Origin: Ascaphus truei
Taxonomy: Eukaryota > Chordata > Amphibia > Anura > Ascaphidae
Length of the DNA: 64,000 bases
Direction: 5' to 3'
NCBI GenBank assembly: GCA_036426205.1
Contig: CM071570.1
Span: 74,369,763-74,433,762, forward strand
This document shows, piece after piece, positions 10,611 to 21,810 of the stretch; positions within the stretch are counted from its first letter, which is position 1; each line of letters begins with the position of its first letter. A program made the translations under genes and the position numbers. The notes beneath the pieces are model-generated. The model ran no database searches and had not been told where the DNA came from. It saw nothing but the letters and a program-made list of their open reading frames with translations.

Positions 10611-11262
10611 GACTCTTTATTTGTTGTGGTGTGTTGGGTGAACTGTATGTGTGTGTGACCCTCGTGAGGAACTTTGGGCCGGATTTCATACTGTCTGGGG
10701 CGGTCGGAGGGGAGTGCTATTATTTCAGCACTTCTCCTGCCACCTCACGATCCTCCCGGACAATCCCCGGCCTCCATCTTGGATTTCCAGAGATCAGTGC
10801 CTGTCATCCGGTGGCGTCCGTGATCTCGCGAGAAGAGGGCGCTCGGTGATGACGTCAGCTCCTGAAGCGCGCGAAAGCCACTCTGCTTCCCACGCGAGAC
10901 CAGGAAGGAGCTTGGAAAGATGGCTGCCGTGCTAAAGTTGGGTGTACGTCGGCTCCAGGTAAAAACGATGCCTTACATCCAGGGGACATCTAGGGGACAT
11001 CCAGGGAACATCTAGGTAACGTCGGCTCCAGGTAAAAACGATGCCTTACATCCAGGGGACATCCAGGGGACATCCAGGGGACATCTAGGTAACGTCGGCT
11101 CTAGGTAAAAACGATGCCTTACATCCAGGGGACATCTAGGTAAGGCTGGATCATATCAGCGAGACGGGAAGATAGTATATTGGTACTCCGGCAGCACTCC
11201 GGTTCCTCTAGTGCAGGATGGGGGGATGTGAGTGCGGGATCCTGTATGGTATATATAGATGT
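10611..11262. other. GC-rich inter-ORF or promoter-like stretch of L1
   Basis: A CpG-bearing stretch follows the AT-rich block, with TGACGTCA (10850-10857), two CTCGCGAG-like motifs near 10830 and the minisatellite at 10948-11142. It lies just 3' of L1 ORF1. CREB-site-like TGACGTCA motifs also occur in the PLE and foldback repeats here, so it may be regulatory DNA of an element. No coding frame recognised. Confidence 0.35.
10948..11142. repeat. Minisatellite, 73-bp unit, 2.7 copies
   Basis: The unit starts GTCGGCTCCAGGTAAAAACG at 10948 and 11021 (GTCGGCTCTAGG at 11094), giving a 73-base period. Inside each unit an 11-base subrepeat (GGACATCCAGG and variants) recurs two to four times. The first two units are almost identical, so expansion is recent. 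Confidence 0.8.
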
Positions 11263-12263
11263 TTAATCTTTAGCAGGTCCTGTTGCTGACCCGTTTGCGC
11301 CATCTTTGGTGGGTTTTCTTTTGCTCGAGGTGCCAGCGCGGCTCCAGGTGGGTGTTGGGATGCCGGAACGGGTTGGAGAGATGTGGGGTGAAATATGGTT
11401 AGCTCCGGTGAGACCAAGTTTGGTTAAGAATCCCTCACCATCTTCAGGGCTCCGCAGCGTGTGAGCTACTCCATTTTTAATGGATAAGAGGGTGCAGAGA
11501 AACAGCCACCTATACCTCACGTTGTTATCCCTGAGAACCTTAGTGATGTGTGCTAAGGCTTTTCGTTTGAGTAAGGTGGCCGGTGCTAGGTCTTGGAATA
11601 TTTGTATTTTAACTCCTTCAAAGGCTAGGGAGTTACCCTCTCTGACAAGCCTGCAAACCTCCTCTTTAGTACGAAAATCGTGAAAGCGAGCCACAATGTC
11701 TCTTGGGGGTCACCTTTCTGAGGTTTGCCACGGGGGGCTCTATGGCACCTGTCCAGTTTGATTTCAGACTCTGGTTTATCAGGGAAAATATGTTCCAGCC
11801 AGCTATTTGTGAAATCCTCAGGGTCGAGGACACTTTCGGAGATACCCCTCAGCCTTATATTGCACCTTCTGTCTCTATTCTCAGCATCTTCCACTTTATC
11901 TTCCAGAAATTTAATTCTGTCATTCATTGTGGAGACTTGATCCTGTGTCTGTGCAATGGTGGCTGTAGTTTCATCAGCATTTCTCTCTAGGGTGTCAGTT
12001 CGCTCCCCAAGTGCGTCCACCTCCTTTCTAAGAGCCCATAATTCAGTCTTAAATTTTTTTGGCATCTTGGCACAAAATTCCTTCAAGTCCTTTCGTCTGA
12101 CCATCTCCTCGTCCCTTTCATCCTCCTGAGAGGGATCACTGTCAGGGTCCATGTTATCAAGCTGAGCGGGAAGCTTTGATTTCTCTGCTGGTGTCTCTGC
12201 TTTCTTTTTAAAATATGTAGTGACCGGCTGACTTTTAGCTCGGGCCACCCTGCCTGCTGGCAT
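11263..12263 (-). pseudogene. L1 ORF1 protein (RNA-binding), one frameshift
   Basis: L1 ORF1p binds element RNA and acts as a chaperone. The frame starts with Met at 12263 (MPAGRVARAKSQPVTTYF). It has a charged N-terminus, a coiled-coil-like heptad region at about residues 60-125 (ALRKEVDALGERTDTLERNA), then the RRM-type core (NRDRRCNIRLRGISE) and LDRCHRAPRGK. After about residue 190 the frame shifts near 11690, and the C-terminal domain continues as MARFHDFRTKEEVCRLVREG through KALAHITKVLRDNNVRYRW, ending at 11263. Without that indel it would be about 330 residues, normal for L1 ORF1. Confidence 0.8.
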
Positions 12264-12410
12264 CCTTGGATGTTTATAAGTTTTTCTACATGGTTTAGAT
12301 AGTTAGATCGTGGGATCTGTTGCTGTTATTAGCTTTATTAATGCCGGTGGGAGAGGAGCTCAGAAATCAAGACTCCATCTTCCTCACCGTCGCCGCCCCC
12401 CCCTTGTCTT
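12264..12410 (-). other. L1 5' UTR with G-rich start
   Basis: Reading the minus strand, a run of G followed by GCGGCGACGGTGAGGAAG begins near 12408 and leads directly to the ORF1 start. A GC-rich start like this is typical of the 5' end of a full-length L1 with an internal promoter. The exact end cannot be fixed. Confidence 0.4.
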
Positions 12411-13557
12411 ATCTATTTTTAATAATTATTTAATTATTTTCGATTTAGGACAAGGCGTACAACTGTTTGAATACAGGTCAGTCAGTCTGTGCGGAAAATC
12501 CAGAAAACCAATATAAAACCACATCTACAGTAAGTACTGTACTTTGTTAATGTCCCATGTGCTATATGTACAGATGTATTGAGACTTGCTTTTTTCTGTG
12601 CTGCAGACCAACGTGCTGAAATCCTTGACGCAGCTGCTTTTTTGAAGAAACAGCGCAACCTGATCTAAATCATTGTACAATGTGGTATGTGATAACGGGT
12701 ACAATAATGCTACAACTATATTTCAAGCACCACGTCTCCTCTGCCATTGACAAGCAGAAAAATGGACTACCTCTTACCCACCAGGTTTTTGCCCCAGACC
12801 TAACTCTAATACTCTCAAACAATGTTTCACTTGTTTAACTTCCTTCCTTGCTTGTAATTTATCTTCATGTGGACAATAACACCTACAGTAACTCTCCATC
12901 TCTCGCAAAATCCTTAATGATTGATATAAATTATATTCTGTCACTGAGCCTTACTGTAGGTTCAGGCACAGTAGGTCCCCAAATCTATATCCATCAAAAG
13001 AAAGTTCTGCACCAAGAGTTGCTTTCTTCCTTTTCTGGTATCCTGGTCCTTTTTTTAATTTACTGTTTGTAAAAGGAAGAAAATACTGTATTGTTTATGT
13101 AATGTACTGTACATTTAAGCTTTTGTGTTCTAGTAAATTGACTTTCCCACAAGTCCTGTGAAATCATTATGAATGAAATGAATTCATACTCCTGTGTTCT
13201 AATGATGACAGAATATACTATGCTATCCAACAATGAAGCTATTATTATATTGTGTTTAGTGCCACACTGTTCATTGTTTCATATTTTCACCAGAAATATG
13301 TGGTAGATCTCAATGACACAATAACATTGTTGTTGAAGTTGAAAGAATGCATTTATGCTGGTAAAGATCAATCTTTTTTTTTTTAATACTTCACTGAGTG
13401 AGATATCTATAATTATATTGATCCCGAGTAAGCCAAAAACAAACAATGTGATAATTGCCAATTTTGTTTCACAAGTAAAACAAATCCCTTACTGACTCCA
13501 ATAATAACATCTATTCCTGAATCAATAGTTTATGGTTAACCCATTCCTCTGGTCTTA
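12411..13557. other. No recognisable feature
   Basis: AT-rich intergenic-type DNA. Short frames (12848-13072, 13279-13461) show no known motif. I see no repeat shared with the rest of the window. Confidence 0.55.
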
Positions 13558-13835
13558 AAGTTACATAGTTACATAGTCACATAGTAGATGAGGTTGAAAA
13601 AAGACATATGTCCGTCAAGTTCAACCTATGCTAAATTTAGACGACAGATACTTTATCCTATATTTAAAGTTACAGTATTAATCCAGAGGAAGGAAAGGGA
13701 AAAAAAACTTTGTAATATATCATCTAATGATATCTCATAAGAGGAAAAATAAAGTCCTTCCTGACTCCAAATATTGGCAATCAGATTAATCCCTGGATCA
13801 ACATCCTTCCCATGTTTATTTATTTGGTATATTCC
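13558..13835. repeat. Interspersed repeat with TCAAGTTCAACC motif
   Basis: Begins with tandem TTACATAGT words, then GATGAGGTTGAAAAAAGACA, GTCAAGTTCAACCTATGC, AATCCAGAGGAAGG, TTCCTGACTCCAAATATTGG and CCCTGGATCAACATCC. I recall this block order from a repeat common in frog genomes, but I cannot name the family with certainty and see no coding frame. Confidence 0.45.
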
Positions 13836-14012
13836 TGCATACCTTTCCTTTCTAAAAGATGCCCAACCAACTCTCCCGCCTCGCATGTATTTCTCTCCCC
13901 TGCGTCGCACTCTTACTCCCTCTTCTCCTCACTCAATCCCCCTCTCCTCTCCCTCCGTCAATTACCCCACACTCACTCATTCCCTCCCCCTCCCACACAA
14001 TTCCCCCCACAA
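13836..14012. repeat. Pyrimidine-rich tract
   Basis: Long C/T-dominated sequence (TCTCCCC and CCTCCC words) leading into the ATACATAT minisatellite. The overlapping Pro/Ser/Leu-rich frames are by-products of this composition. Confidence 0.55.
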
Positions 14013-14172
14013 GATATATACCAAAAAACTTCCCACCCCAATGCAAAAAACTTCCCACCCCCAAATACATACAAAAAATCCCCACCCCCAAATATATACA
14101 AAATGCATACAAAAAACCCACCTACCCAATACTTATAAAAAAACAATACATATAACCCCCCCTATACATACA

Positions 14173-14204
<32 letters not shown>

Positions 14205-14610
14205 CAGTATATACATATACGTACATATATATACACATCATATAAAAAAAACAACCCTCCCCAATACATATAAAAAACACTCCAACCCATATAAAAATAC
14301 CCACAAGCCTCCCAATAAATATACAAATTTCCCCAAGCCCCCCAATACATATAAAAATTCTGCTAAGCCCCACAATACATATACAAATTCCCCCGGCCCC
14401 CCAATACATATACAAATATCCCCAAGCCCACCAATACATATAAAAAGATCCCAACCCCAAATACATATAAAAAAGACCCCCCATACATATTTAAAAGACC
14501 CCCACCCCCCAATACATATTAAAGACCACCACATCCCCAATGCATATTTGAAAAAAGCTCACCCCCAATACATATAAAAACCCTCCTACCCACAATACAT
14601 ATAAAAAAAG
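14013..14610. repeat. ATACATAT-CCCC minisatellite with (CATA)n core
   Basis: More than 20 imperfect units of the form CCCCCAATACATATAAAAA, spaced about 20-30 bases, with a perfect (CATA)n run at about 14165-14201. The same unit in the opposite orientation (GTATGTATTGGGG, GTATATGTATTGGGG) follows the second copy of the GC-rich foldback near 26265-26345, so array and foldback belong to one composite repeat. Confidence 0.75.
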
Positions 14611-15075
14611 ACTTTCCTTGTGGATGATTAGGCCGGGTCCAGTTGATGTGGGGGCCCGGCGGCCGGCTCTGCATGTTGGGCTCAACCGCTGGCCAGGTTT
14701 GGCTGCTCGTAAACTCGCAGCCGGACCCCGACTCTCCCCTCAGCAACAGCCTGCATGCCTCTATCCCTCTGTCCCACGCCTAGCTTCCAACAGGCCTCCC
14801 TCTCATGCCGTTGCGTGCCGGAAGCAGAGAACGCTGACGTCAGAGCGCGTCCGGAATGCTGACATTAGAGAGGCCCGTAGGCGTGGGACAGAAGGATAGA
14901 GTCATGCAGGCTGCTGCTAAGGGAGAGCCGGGGCCCAGCCGGAGAGGACTGGCAGACGGGCTTGGCCAGAGGTCGGGCCCAACTTCCAGTGCCAGCCAGC
15001 CGGGCCCCCCCGACTCACCAGGCCCCGGATTTCAACCCCGGAAGACCCACCCTGTTGGCGGCCCTGCATACTTGT
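14611..15075. repeat. GC-rich foldback repeat, copy 1
   Basis: A dyad-symmetric element. CAGCCTGCATGCCTCTATCC (about 14749) pairs with GGATAGAGTCATGCAGGCTG (about 14895), and GTCCCACGCC pairs with GGCGTGGGAC. The outer parts repeat GGGCCCGGC / GCCGGGGCCC words and GTTGGGC / GCCCAAC. A second copy lies inverted at 25826-26260, with the same flanking CCACAAGG and minisatellite. No frame of known type; probably a non-autonomous mobile element. Confidence 0.65.
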
Positions 15076-17009
15076 GACCTTCAAAGTTTCGCTAAACAGT
15101 GATTATTTACACCACACAAAGGGGGATATTTGTAAAGATGGTACAATTTGCATCAAATAAAGCAAGTATTTGCATATTCGGAAATTTGGAAGCAGCGACA
15201 AATGTATGTATCATTTGGTGCAGATCTCTCTGGAGAAAAAGGCTTATGTCACATAAACCTTTATTTGGTGCAAAGAGAGAAAAACTGTTTGATGCATCGC
15301 ATTATAATTTTGCCCTTACGCTCTCCTCTCCTAACTACTCCCCAAAAAACTCATGGTTCACGTCGAGCTAATTGGGCCACAAAATGGAGCAAAGCACCTT
15401 GATGCATTAACACAGTCGTGCAACATTAAACATTGAGCATTTTGTGTTGGTTTTGGAGCAGTTTTGAAGCTTGATACATATCCCCCCATTGCATCTTTTT
15501 TTTTGTATTTTTGCTCGCAGTTGTATCAAATGTAAGAAGCTGGTGGAAGAAGTTTCTTAATGGAGAAATCCACTCTAGCTAACCTGCAAACCAAAACCGT
15601 ACAATTTGCAGTTCTCTGGGCCTCCTGGTTCCCAAGATATTTACCGGTAAACTTACTACAATTACCAAAAAAGCGATCAAGGCGCTAAAGTGTAAACCTA
15701 AAGCTTAATCAGTATACAGGTATTCGTTGCATGTGAGATTCCATACAGGGATCTATTTTATTATACAGTATATAATTTCTTTTTCCTTTTTAATAAATTG
15801 TATTTTTATATACTATTGCTTCTTCTTTGGGAAACTTGGTACATCATTAGATTTTTCTGCTTCTAGACAACATTAGTAATCTATTCATGCGCCAGTCCTC
15901 TCCGGCTGGGCCCCGGCTCTCCCTTAGCAGCAGCCTCTTACCACAATGACAACCTGGTCTTTAAAGGGTATTTACTGTAAATGGCAATCCTATAGGAAGC
16001 AATAACCTGTGATCTTGAAGCTCTTATTGTGATTTCTGCTGACCCTACTTTGCTGTGTAGTTAGTATACTACGGTACTCAATGAATACCGGAGCCTTTCC
16101 GAGAAGAAGTACATCCTACCTGTTGTTCTAACATTTCTCCTTCTATGAAATATGCAAACAAAACAATGCATACAGCTGGAGAGGTACCACATGCAAATCT
16201 AGTAACACCAATAAATATAGCACTGAAAAACATAATCATGCAATTTAATTGCATCAATTAAATTTAGATCTTAAGCAATAAGAGAGGCAAACTTGTGGAG
16301 AAGTGATTAAGACCCGAGATGTAATTACATGCCTTATTGGTCAGCTTGGACATGTTAATGTTTATTGCATATCATGTTGAGTTAATTAGAGGCATGGTGG
16401 GCCAATACACTAATTAACAATTTAAATGTTTTGCCCTGTGAAGCAGATAAAAGTACATCAGATTTACAGTATAAGCTTCATATTCTACACTTTTGGTTAT
16501 TTTCTAATCTTCTCTTTAAATTGCATTAGTGCAATGTTTGTGTGCAAATAAAATGTATGGTGGGAATTTTTTTCTTCCCTAATAACAAAACACTATTTGT
16601 TGACAATTAATTTCTTGGGCTTCTTTTAGTTATAGCTATTGGTAAAAAAATAATTAGTGTGGTAATACGTCAAATCTTTATCTTGTCTCACAAGATCCAT
16701 TTTTCCTGCAAGCATGCTTTCATTATTATGTAGGAAAGCTAAAAGTCTACCATGCACGTGTTTCACACCTTGCTGTTAAGTAGAATGCTGTAGGTGGCTA
16801 GAGACAGCTAAAATCAACGGAATGGTCAAGTCTGAAAATCCAGAATACATTATATTTGAGACTTTCATCCCCATTTGCACGGGTGTAAATATTAACAAGT
16901 TTGAAACATTGTGTAAGAAATCCAATTTAGCAATAATTATATTGTAATGAATGAATCTGTTATCAAAGTCAGTGTCATTAGAATGCATTGTAATTGTCTG
17001 AATCTCTCA
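15076..17009. other. No gene; one foldback fragment at 15891-15936
   Basis: AT-rich non-coding DNA. The only shared sequence is a ~45-base fragment at 15891-15936 (CCAGTCCTCTCCGGCTGGGC ...) that matches part of the GC-rich foldback near 14930-14960. No coding frame with a known motif. Confidence 0.55.
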
Positions 17010-17015
17010 TATATA

Positions 17016-17062
17016 TATCCAATGTAATTCTCCAATGTGTGATAACTGAACATACAATCAGT

Positions 17063-17099
<37 letters not shown>

Positions 17100-17184
17100 G
17101 ATATTAATAATATTAATCTGATTGTAGTTATATATATGATTGTATGTTCAGTTATCGTACATTGGAGACTTACATTGGAGGATA
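17016..17184. repeat. Foldback with (AT)n centre
   Basis: Left arm about 17018-17070 (CCAATGTAATTCTCCAATGT ... GATAACTGAACATACAATCA) pairs with the right arm about 17128-17182 (TGATTGTATGTTCAGTTATC ... ACATTGGAG). The centre is a (TA)n run plus AATAATATTAAT. A hairpin-forming element, probably a MITE; no clear target duplication. Confidence 0.65.
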
Positions 17185-17776
17185 CAGTTGTTCCAATATT
17201 TCTGTAGATCTCGTTACAAGTATTCTAAGTAAAAGGTCAGATCTATTGCAAAAACAAAAAGGTAACTCCTAGGGGCATCAAGGATGTCAAGGCCACAAGC
17301 TCCGTGATCCTCCCTTTGTCAGCAAAGACCGGCAGCAATAAGAAATATGTTCAAGCGCATCAGCGGTCTTCTTAAAATACAAATGTATTCAAACCATTTT
17401 AAAGTTGCATAATAGTAGAGAAAAAAAAGGGCTTACATAAAGTGCGTAACTCCAGCAGCGCCATGTTATCAAGCGGGTGCACACATGCATTCACAAAGTC
17501 TTCTTACATAAATGTAGACATTTATATATTTAATGCATTTAGGAATGACATTGACAGAACTTTGCATTTCATGGTGCTATTTAGAAATGACAGTACGATA
17601 TAAAATAATATTTACACGTGATTTGGTAGACAAACTTTGTTTGTGTGACTTTTTTCTCATTGTAACATTTCTCTCACATATACTGTACCGTTGCTATATT
17701 TTTAGTAATGCCTCTATTCATGTCAAATATAAAACTGGTCTAGCACATGAAATGCATGAATCCACTCAAAGCGTTA

Positions 17777-18049
17777 GGCCGCGCTTATAGTGCCGGCGAC
17801 GCGACGTCGCCCAAAATCAAATGCATTGTCGCCGCTGCGACAGTAAGCGCGACGGCGACAAAGCGATGTGGCGCCACAATTTTTGGTAGTCGTGATTATG
17901 ATTTTTCAGGGGCTGTCGCCTCATTAGACAGCCCTTGAACCAATCAGGAGCCTGGTCGCCCGTGACGCCGCCGCAAAGCGAAATACAACTTTCGCTTGCG
18001 GCGACAGCGATGGGTGACGTCACGCGTCGCCGGCACTATAGGCGCGGCC
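17777..18049. mobile_element. PIF/Harbinger-like MITE, 273 bp
   Basis: Terminal inverted repeats: GGCCGCGCTTATAGTGCCGG at 17777 and its counterpart CCGGCACTATAGGCGCGGCC ending at 18049. The element is flanked by TTA on both sides (17774-17776 and 18050-18052), the target duplication typical of PIF/Harbinger transposons. The interior is CpG-rich, has further internal symmetry (GTCGCC / GGCGAC words) and no transposase. Family assignment rests on the duplication only. Confidence 0.7.
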
Positions 18050-18052
18050 TTA

Positions 18053-18904
18053 GGGTCAGCAAGACATTAATTTACTATTTTTTTGCAGCTATGTATTACA
18101 GTAAATCAAAGGGTTAAGTACACAGTTACGATGCTTGTTATTATCAAAGAGAGTCTGAGTACTGTTACAGGTCAGTTTTTTGGGCACTTTTAAATGTGTG
18201 CAGTGTAGGGAAGAGTCTGACTGCAGGATCGTGAGATTCTGAGGTAAGGTAAAGCCAAGAATTAAACCTTTGAGGCGGCAGTGGGAGTACTGTACATTAT
18301 GAGAGAAGAGGAGAGGAGCAAATCATGGGCAGGCAGAGAAGACCTTTGTAGGTATGCTCTAGAGTTTTGAATCTGATTCTAAATTATATACTTTAGGTAG
18401 CCAGTGCAGGGATGTGTGTAGTGGTGCAGCAGAGCACATGCAGTGTATAAAGTGAATGCATCAAGCAACTGTATGTGGTAAGGAGAGGGAATATGTGTAC
18501 AGATGGGCACAATCTTTGCAGTACTTTGTGATCTTTTGCCAAGGTTTGCAACAATGATCCAGACCCTGAAATAGGACTTATGCTGGAGAGAAGAGGAGGC
18601 AAAAGCATACAGTATTTCAGTTTCTGGTACTTAATGTTGTGAAATGTCACAGATTCCTGTAGTATCTATGACTGATTTTACAATTTTTGTAGCCCTCAAA
18701 GCTTGGCAAAATATCTTGCAAATTGGCTACATCGATAAAAGAGTCCTTAAGAAAGGACAAAGAAATTCAGAATGGGTGACTCTAACTCATACTGTAGTTG
18801 AATAGTAAAGGAACTGTCCAAAGAAGGAACAAAGAAATTCAGGTGCACATCACCTCTAAAATTATTAGTTGTCAACAATGTGATTAATTTAAAAACTAAC
18901 CTTT
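18053..18904. other. No recognisable feature
   Basis: Ordinary non-coding DNA without shared repeats. The short reverse frame 18393-18650 has no known motif. Confidence 0.55.
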
Positions 18905-19093
18905 AATACGTGCAGCCAGGTTCCCCCTGTGCTACTAAACTTCTCTGCCTAACACATAAATCCATTGTACCAGTGCAGGCAGTGTTAGGGTTAATTCTTG
19001 CCCTTGCTGCTGTAAACAACTCCCTAGTAGTGACAGGGGGTGGGCCGAAGGCCTAGGTATTGCCCATAACCGAGACTAAGACCTGGGACCCTC

Positions 19094-19111
19094 CACTTGT
19101 AATAAAAAGAG
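19094..19111. repeat. 18-bp target-site duplication of PLE (left copy)
   Basis: CACTTGTAATAAAAAGAG here recurs exactly near 22946-22963, immediately outside the inverted PLE. The flanks join into one continuous LTR-like sequence once the insert is removed. Confidence 0.75.
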
Positions 19112-19224
19112 TGTGTGAGAAATCCTCCCGAGGGGGGTGAAAGCGCCGCACAGCCGCAATGAGTAAATGAAGGCTGATAAGTGACTGAAAGAAGCTTTAT
19201 TCACACAAAGTGCAAGCGGATCCT

Positions 19225-19266
19225 CTGACGCATTTCAGCCTATCAGGCCTTTGTCAAAGAGTGATC
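19225..19266 (-). ncRNA. Hammerhead-like terminus, left PLE arm
   Basis: Inverted counterpart of the motif at 22326-22366. On the minus strand: TTGACAAA, stem GCCTGATAGGC, TGAAA, then TGCGTC. The GAAACG box of the right copy reads GAAATG here, and the core box is already degenerate, so this copy is probably inactive. Confidence 0.35.
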
Positions 19267-19779
19267 CGCTTGCATAAAAAACATCAAGTTATAGGGTGTT
19301 TTAATTGCTACACCTGTTCGCATTTCCCAATACATTCGTGCACCAGGTGTCCATGAACACACCCCCCACAACATTGACGTCACATAAAACACAGTGTTAA
19401 ACGAAAGACAATATGACCAAAACACCATTGCTTACAACATAAATTCTAGCGTTATATCCAAATATGTAAAGCAATGTATTAATGATTAGGTCATATTAAA
19501 AACATATATATGTACACTTCATGTCTAAATTAAGACATAAGTTAATAAACTTAATACAATAATATTGCAATAATGCAATAATATACCCATGGATTTGGAT
19601 TCAGTTGTTGTTCAAATGACAAAAGAATGTAATTATGTATAAAGAGCAACAATATCAACAGAAAGATATAGCAATTGATAATTTATAATGCAATAAAGTA
19701 TGAAATTATGATCAGCATTGATATGTCAAGACGATTAGATAAAGCATATAATCAATTGATTGTGAAACCTGTATAAATG

Positions 19780-19925
19780 ATGAAGGGAAAAAGGGGAGGG
19801 GGGGGAAGGGAAGGTGAAAGGAAGGGGGGAGAGGGAAGGGGGGAGGGGCAAGGGGGGAATGGGGGAAAGGGAGAAGGGGCGGGAGGGGAGGGGGGATGAG
19901 GAGGGGGAGAAGGAGAGGAAAGATT
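19780..19925. repeat. Purine-rich tract (G-runs), left PLE arm
   Basis: About 145 bases of almost only G and A with many GGGG runs, just 3' of the PLE endonuclease stop codon. Inverted partner: pyrimidine tract 21655-21810. A comparable tract lies at 51440-51600 in another PLE. The Pro/Ser-rich and Gly-rich frames across it are composition artefacts. Confidence 0.7.
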
Positions 19926-19976
19926 GTAACAATAATAAGGAAGTCTGGGATAATATAATGAAAAACATAAATTGAA

Positions 19977-20345
19977 TTAATCATGAAGGAAATGCTTCAA
20001 TTCCCATTCAACATTTAAACCGAAGGGTTGCAAAGTGTTCAATGAGAAAATCCATAACATTTCTTTTTTGTTAAGGCGATTAAGCCTGTCACCTCCTCTT
20101 GCGTGAGCAGAGACATGTTCTACACCAAAAAATGTAAAGTTCTTTAACCCACCGAGCGGACATTGTATAAAATGTTTGGCTACTGGGTGGAAAATGTCAT
20201 GTTTATTTATTAGTCTAATGTGTTCGGAGATTCTAACATATAATGACCTGACAGTTCTACCTACGTATCTGTATTTACAACCACATGTAATCACATAAAC
20301 CACATGAGTAGTTTGACAATTAATAAAGGTATTGATCCTGTGTCT
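19977..20345 (-). pseudogene. PLE GIY-YIG-type endonuclease domain, left arm
   Basis: C-terminal nuclease domain of a Penelope-like protein, which cuts target DNA for priming. On the minus strand it reads HVVYVITCGCKYRYVGRTVR (family pattern VYxIxC ... YxGRT), then VRISEHIRLINKHD, HPVAKHF and GGLKNFTFFGVEHV, and ends LKHFLHD-stop at 19977. A break around 20350-20392 separates it from the RT frame. It is the near-identical inverted twin of 21198-21605. Confidence 0.75.
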
Positions 20346-20391
20346 ACTATTGGGTAATGATGTACGTATTCTTTTAGTGGGAGATGCATAT

Positions 20392-21225
20392 TTACAGTAC
20401 CTGCAGAAGCCACATGGATAAAAAACCTTTAGGTATATTTCTTAAATTTGATTTTTTGGATTGAAACATACTTCTGGATATGGACGTGGCTAATGTGTTG
20501 GCCTTTCTGAAAGCAAATTTTGGACCCGATCTGGTATATGATTTCAGGTCGGGATCCAGTTTGAATATGTTCCAGTGTTTAGAGACTATTTGTCTAATCT
20601 GTGACGCCTGTTTACTGTACTTTGTGATAAACAATGGGCTGTCAGTAAACTTGGCTTTTTTGAGTTTGTCTCTTTCTTTATTGTGTATCAATAGTTCTTG
20701 TCGATCCATTGAGTCAGCATTCAGAAATGCCATGTCAATATTCTCCTGAGTGTATCCTCTAGATAAAAACTTTGAACTCAATGTTTTAGAGTGTTCCAAA
20801 AATGTTTCTTGGTTGGTACAAAGGCGTTTGTATCGCATAAATTGCCCTTTCGGTATCCCACGGATCAATGTCTTGGGGTGGCTACTATCTGCATGTAGAT
20901 ACGAATTCCTGGCATGTGGTTTAGTATATATGTCTGTTTGTATACCTGTAACTGGATCACCATGGATAGTCACATCAAGGTAATTTATATTTTTGGTATT
21001 AGTTTCAAAAGTAAATCGAAGATTTAAATTATTAGAATTAATATTGTGAATAAAAGAGTGAACACTATCAAGATCACCATCCCATATGAAGATCAAATCA
21101 TCTATAAAGCGTCTATAGTAAATAATATTTGAACGAAATTTATTAGTGCTACCATAAATGTGTTCTGATTCCCATAAACCCATGAAAAGATTAGCATATG
21201 AGGGTGCAAAGAATACGTACATCAT
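20392..21225 (-). pseudogene. PLE reverse transcriptase, N-terminally truncated
   Basis: About 277 codons. FAPSYANLFMGLWE (family pattern APxYANLFM), then YYRRFIDDLIFIWDGD with the catalytic Asp pair, then the thumb-like part NINYLDVTIHG, YTKPHARNSYLHADSSHP (PLE pattern YRKPTDRNSYLH-like) and IPKGQFMRYKRLC. The first RT motifs are missing because the frame starts at the palindrome centre near 21209: its first residues are read from arm sequence. It stops at 20392, before the endonuclease. Inactive. Confidence 0.82.
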
Positions 21226-21605
21226 TACACAATAGTAGACACAGGATCAATACCTTTATTAATTGTCAAACTACTCATGTGGTTTATGTGATTACATGTG
21301 GTTGTAAATACAGATACGTAGGTAGAACTGTCAGGTCATTATATGTTAGAATCTCCGAACACATTAGACTAATAAATAAACATGACCTTTTCCACCCAGT
21401 AGCCAAACATTTTATACAATGTCCGCTCGGTGGGTTAAAGAACTTTACATTTTTTGGTGTAGAACATGTCTCTGCTCACGCAAGAGGAGGTGACAGGCTT
21501 AATCGCCTTAACAAAAAAGAAATGTTATGGATTTTCTCATTGAACACTTTGCAACCCTTCGGTTTAAATGTTGAATGGGAATTGAAGCATTTCCTTCATG
21601 ATTAA
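21207..21605 (+). pseudogene. PLE GIY-YIG-type endonuclease domain, right arm
   Basis: Plus-strand twin of 19977-20345. It reads RTSLHNSRHRINTFINCQTT, VVYVITCGCKYRYVGRTVRS and continues to LKHFLHD-stop at 21605. It differs from the left twin at only a few residues (for example LINKHDL against LINKHDI). It joins the CXC-type linker to the nuclease domain without a break, but has no RT attached, so it cannot work alone. Confidence 0.75.
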
Positions 21606-21654
21606 TTCAATTTATGTTTTTCATTATATTATCCCAGACTTCCTTATTATTGTT

Positions 21655-21810
21655 ATAATCTTTCCTCTCCTTCTCCCCCTCCTCATTCCTCCCCCCCCCC
21701 CTCCCGCCCCCTCCTCCCTTCCCCCCATCCCCCCCTTCCCCCCCCCCCCTTCCCTCTCCCCCCTTCCTTTCACCTTCCCTTTCCCCCCCTCCCCTTTTTC
21801 CCTTCATCAT
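21655..21810. repeat. Pyrimidine-rich tract, right PLE arm
   Basis: C/T-only stretch with CCCCCC runs, the inverted partner of 19780-19925. C-run lengths differ between the two, as expected for slippage. Confidence 0.7.

Larger units (their letters stand above)
1121..12410 (-). mobile_element. L1-type LINE, interrupted and partly duplicated
   Basis: On the minus strand the parts of an L1 occur in order: a G-rich start near 12410, ORF1 (12263-11263), a long inter-ORF stretch, an ORF2 endonuclease (9118-8420), ORF2 reverse transcriptase (4349-2061), a zinc-motif C-terminus (2188-1580), a 3' UTR and a poly(A) tail, read here as poly(T) at 1121-1140. ORF2 is split by a palindromic PLE insertion (from 4698), with the target AATCGAGCTTAGG found on both sides. 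The endonuclease part is present three times. Joining ORF1 and ORF2 into a single element is an inference: the 2.1 kb between them is unusually long and AT-rich, so two separate L1 copies remain possible. Confidence 0.6.

Noticed and set aside
13774..14577. A 267-codon open frame rich in Pro, Ile, His, Tyr and Lys
   Set aside because: It is the translation of the ATACATAT-CCCC minisatellite; periodic composition explains the open frame in several phases and on both strands.
14013..14610. Regularly spaced repeats resembling a CRISPR array
   Set aside because: Units are degenerate, spacers are as short as the repeats and of low complexity, and the genome is eukaryotic. It is a minisatellite.
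19712..19984. Pro/Leu/Ser-rich frames near the first PLE
   Set aside because: Same cause: C/T tract in the PLE 3' UTR, with an inverted twin at 21598-21852.
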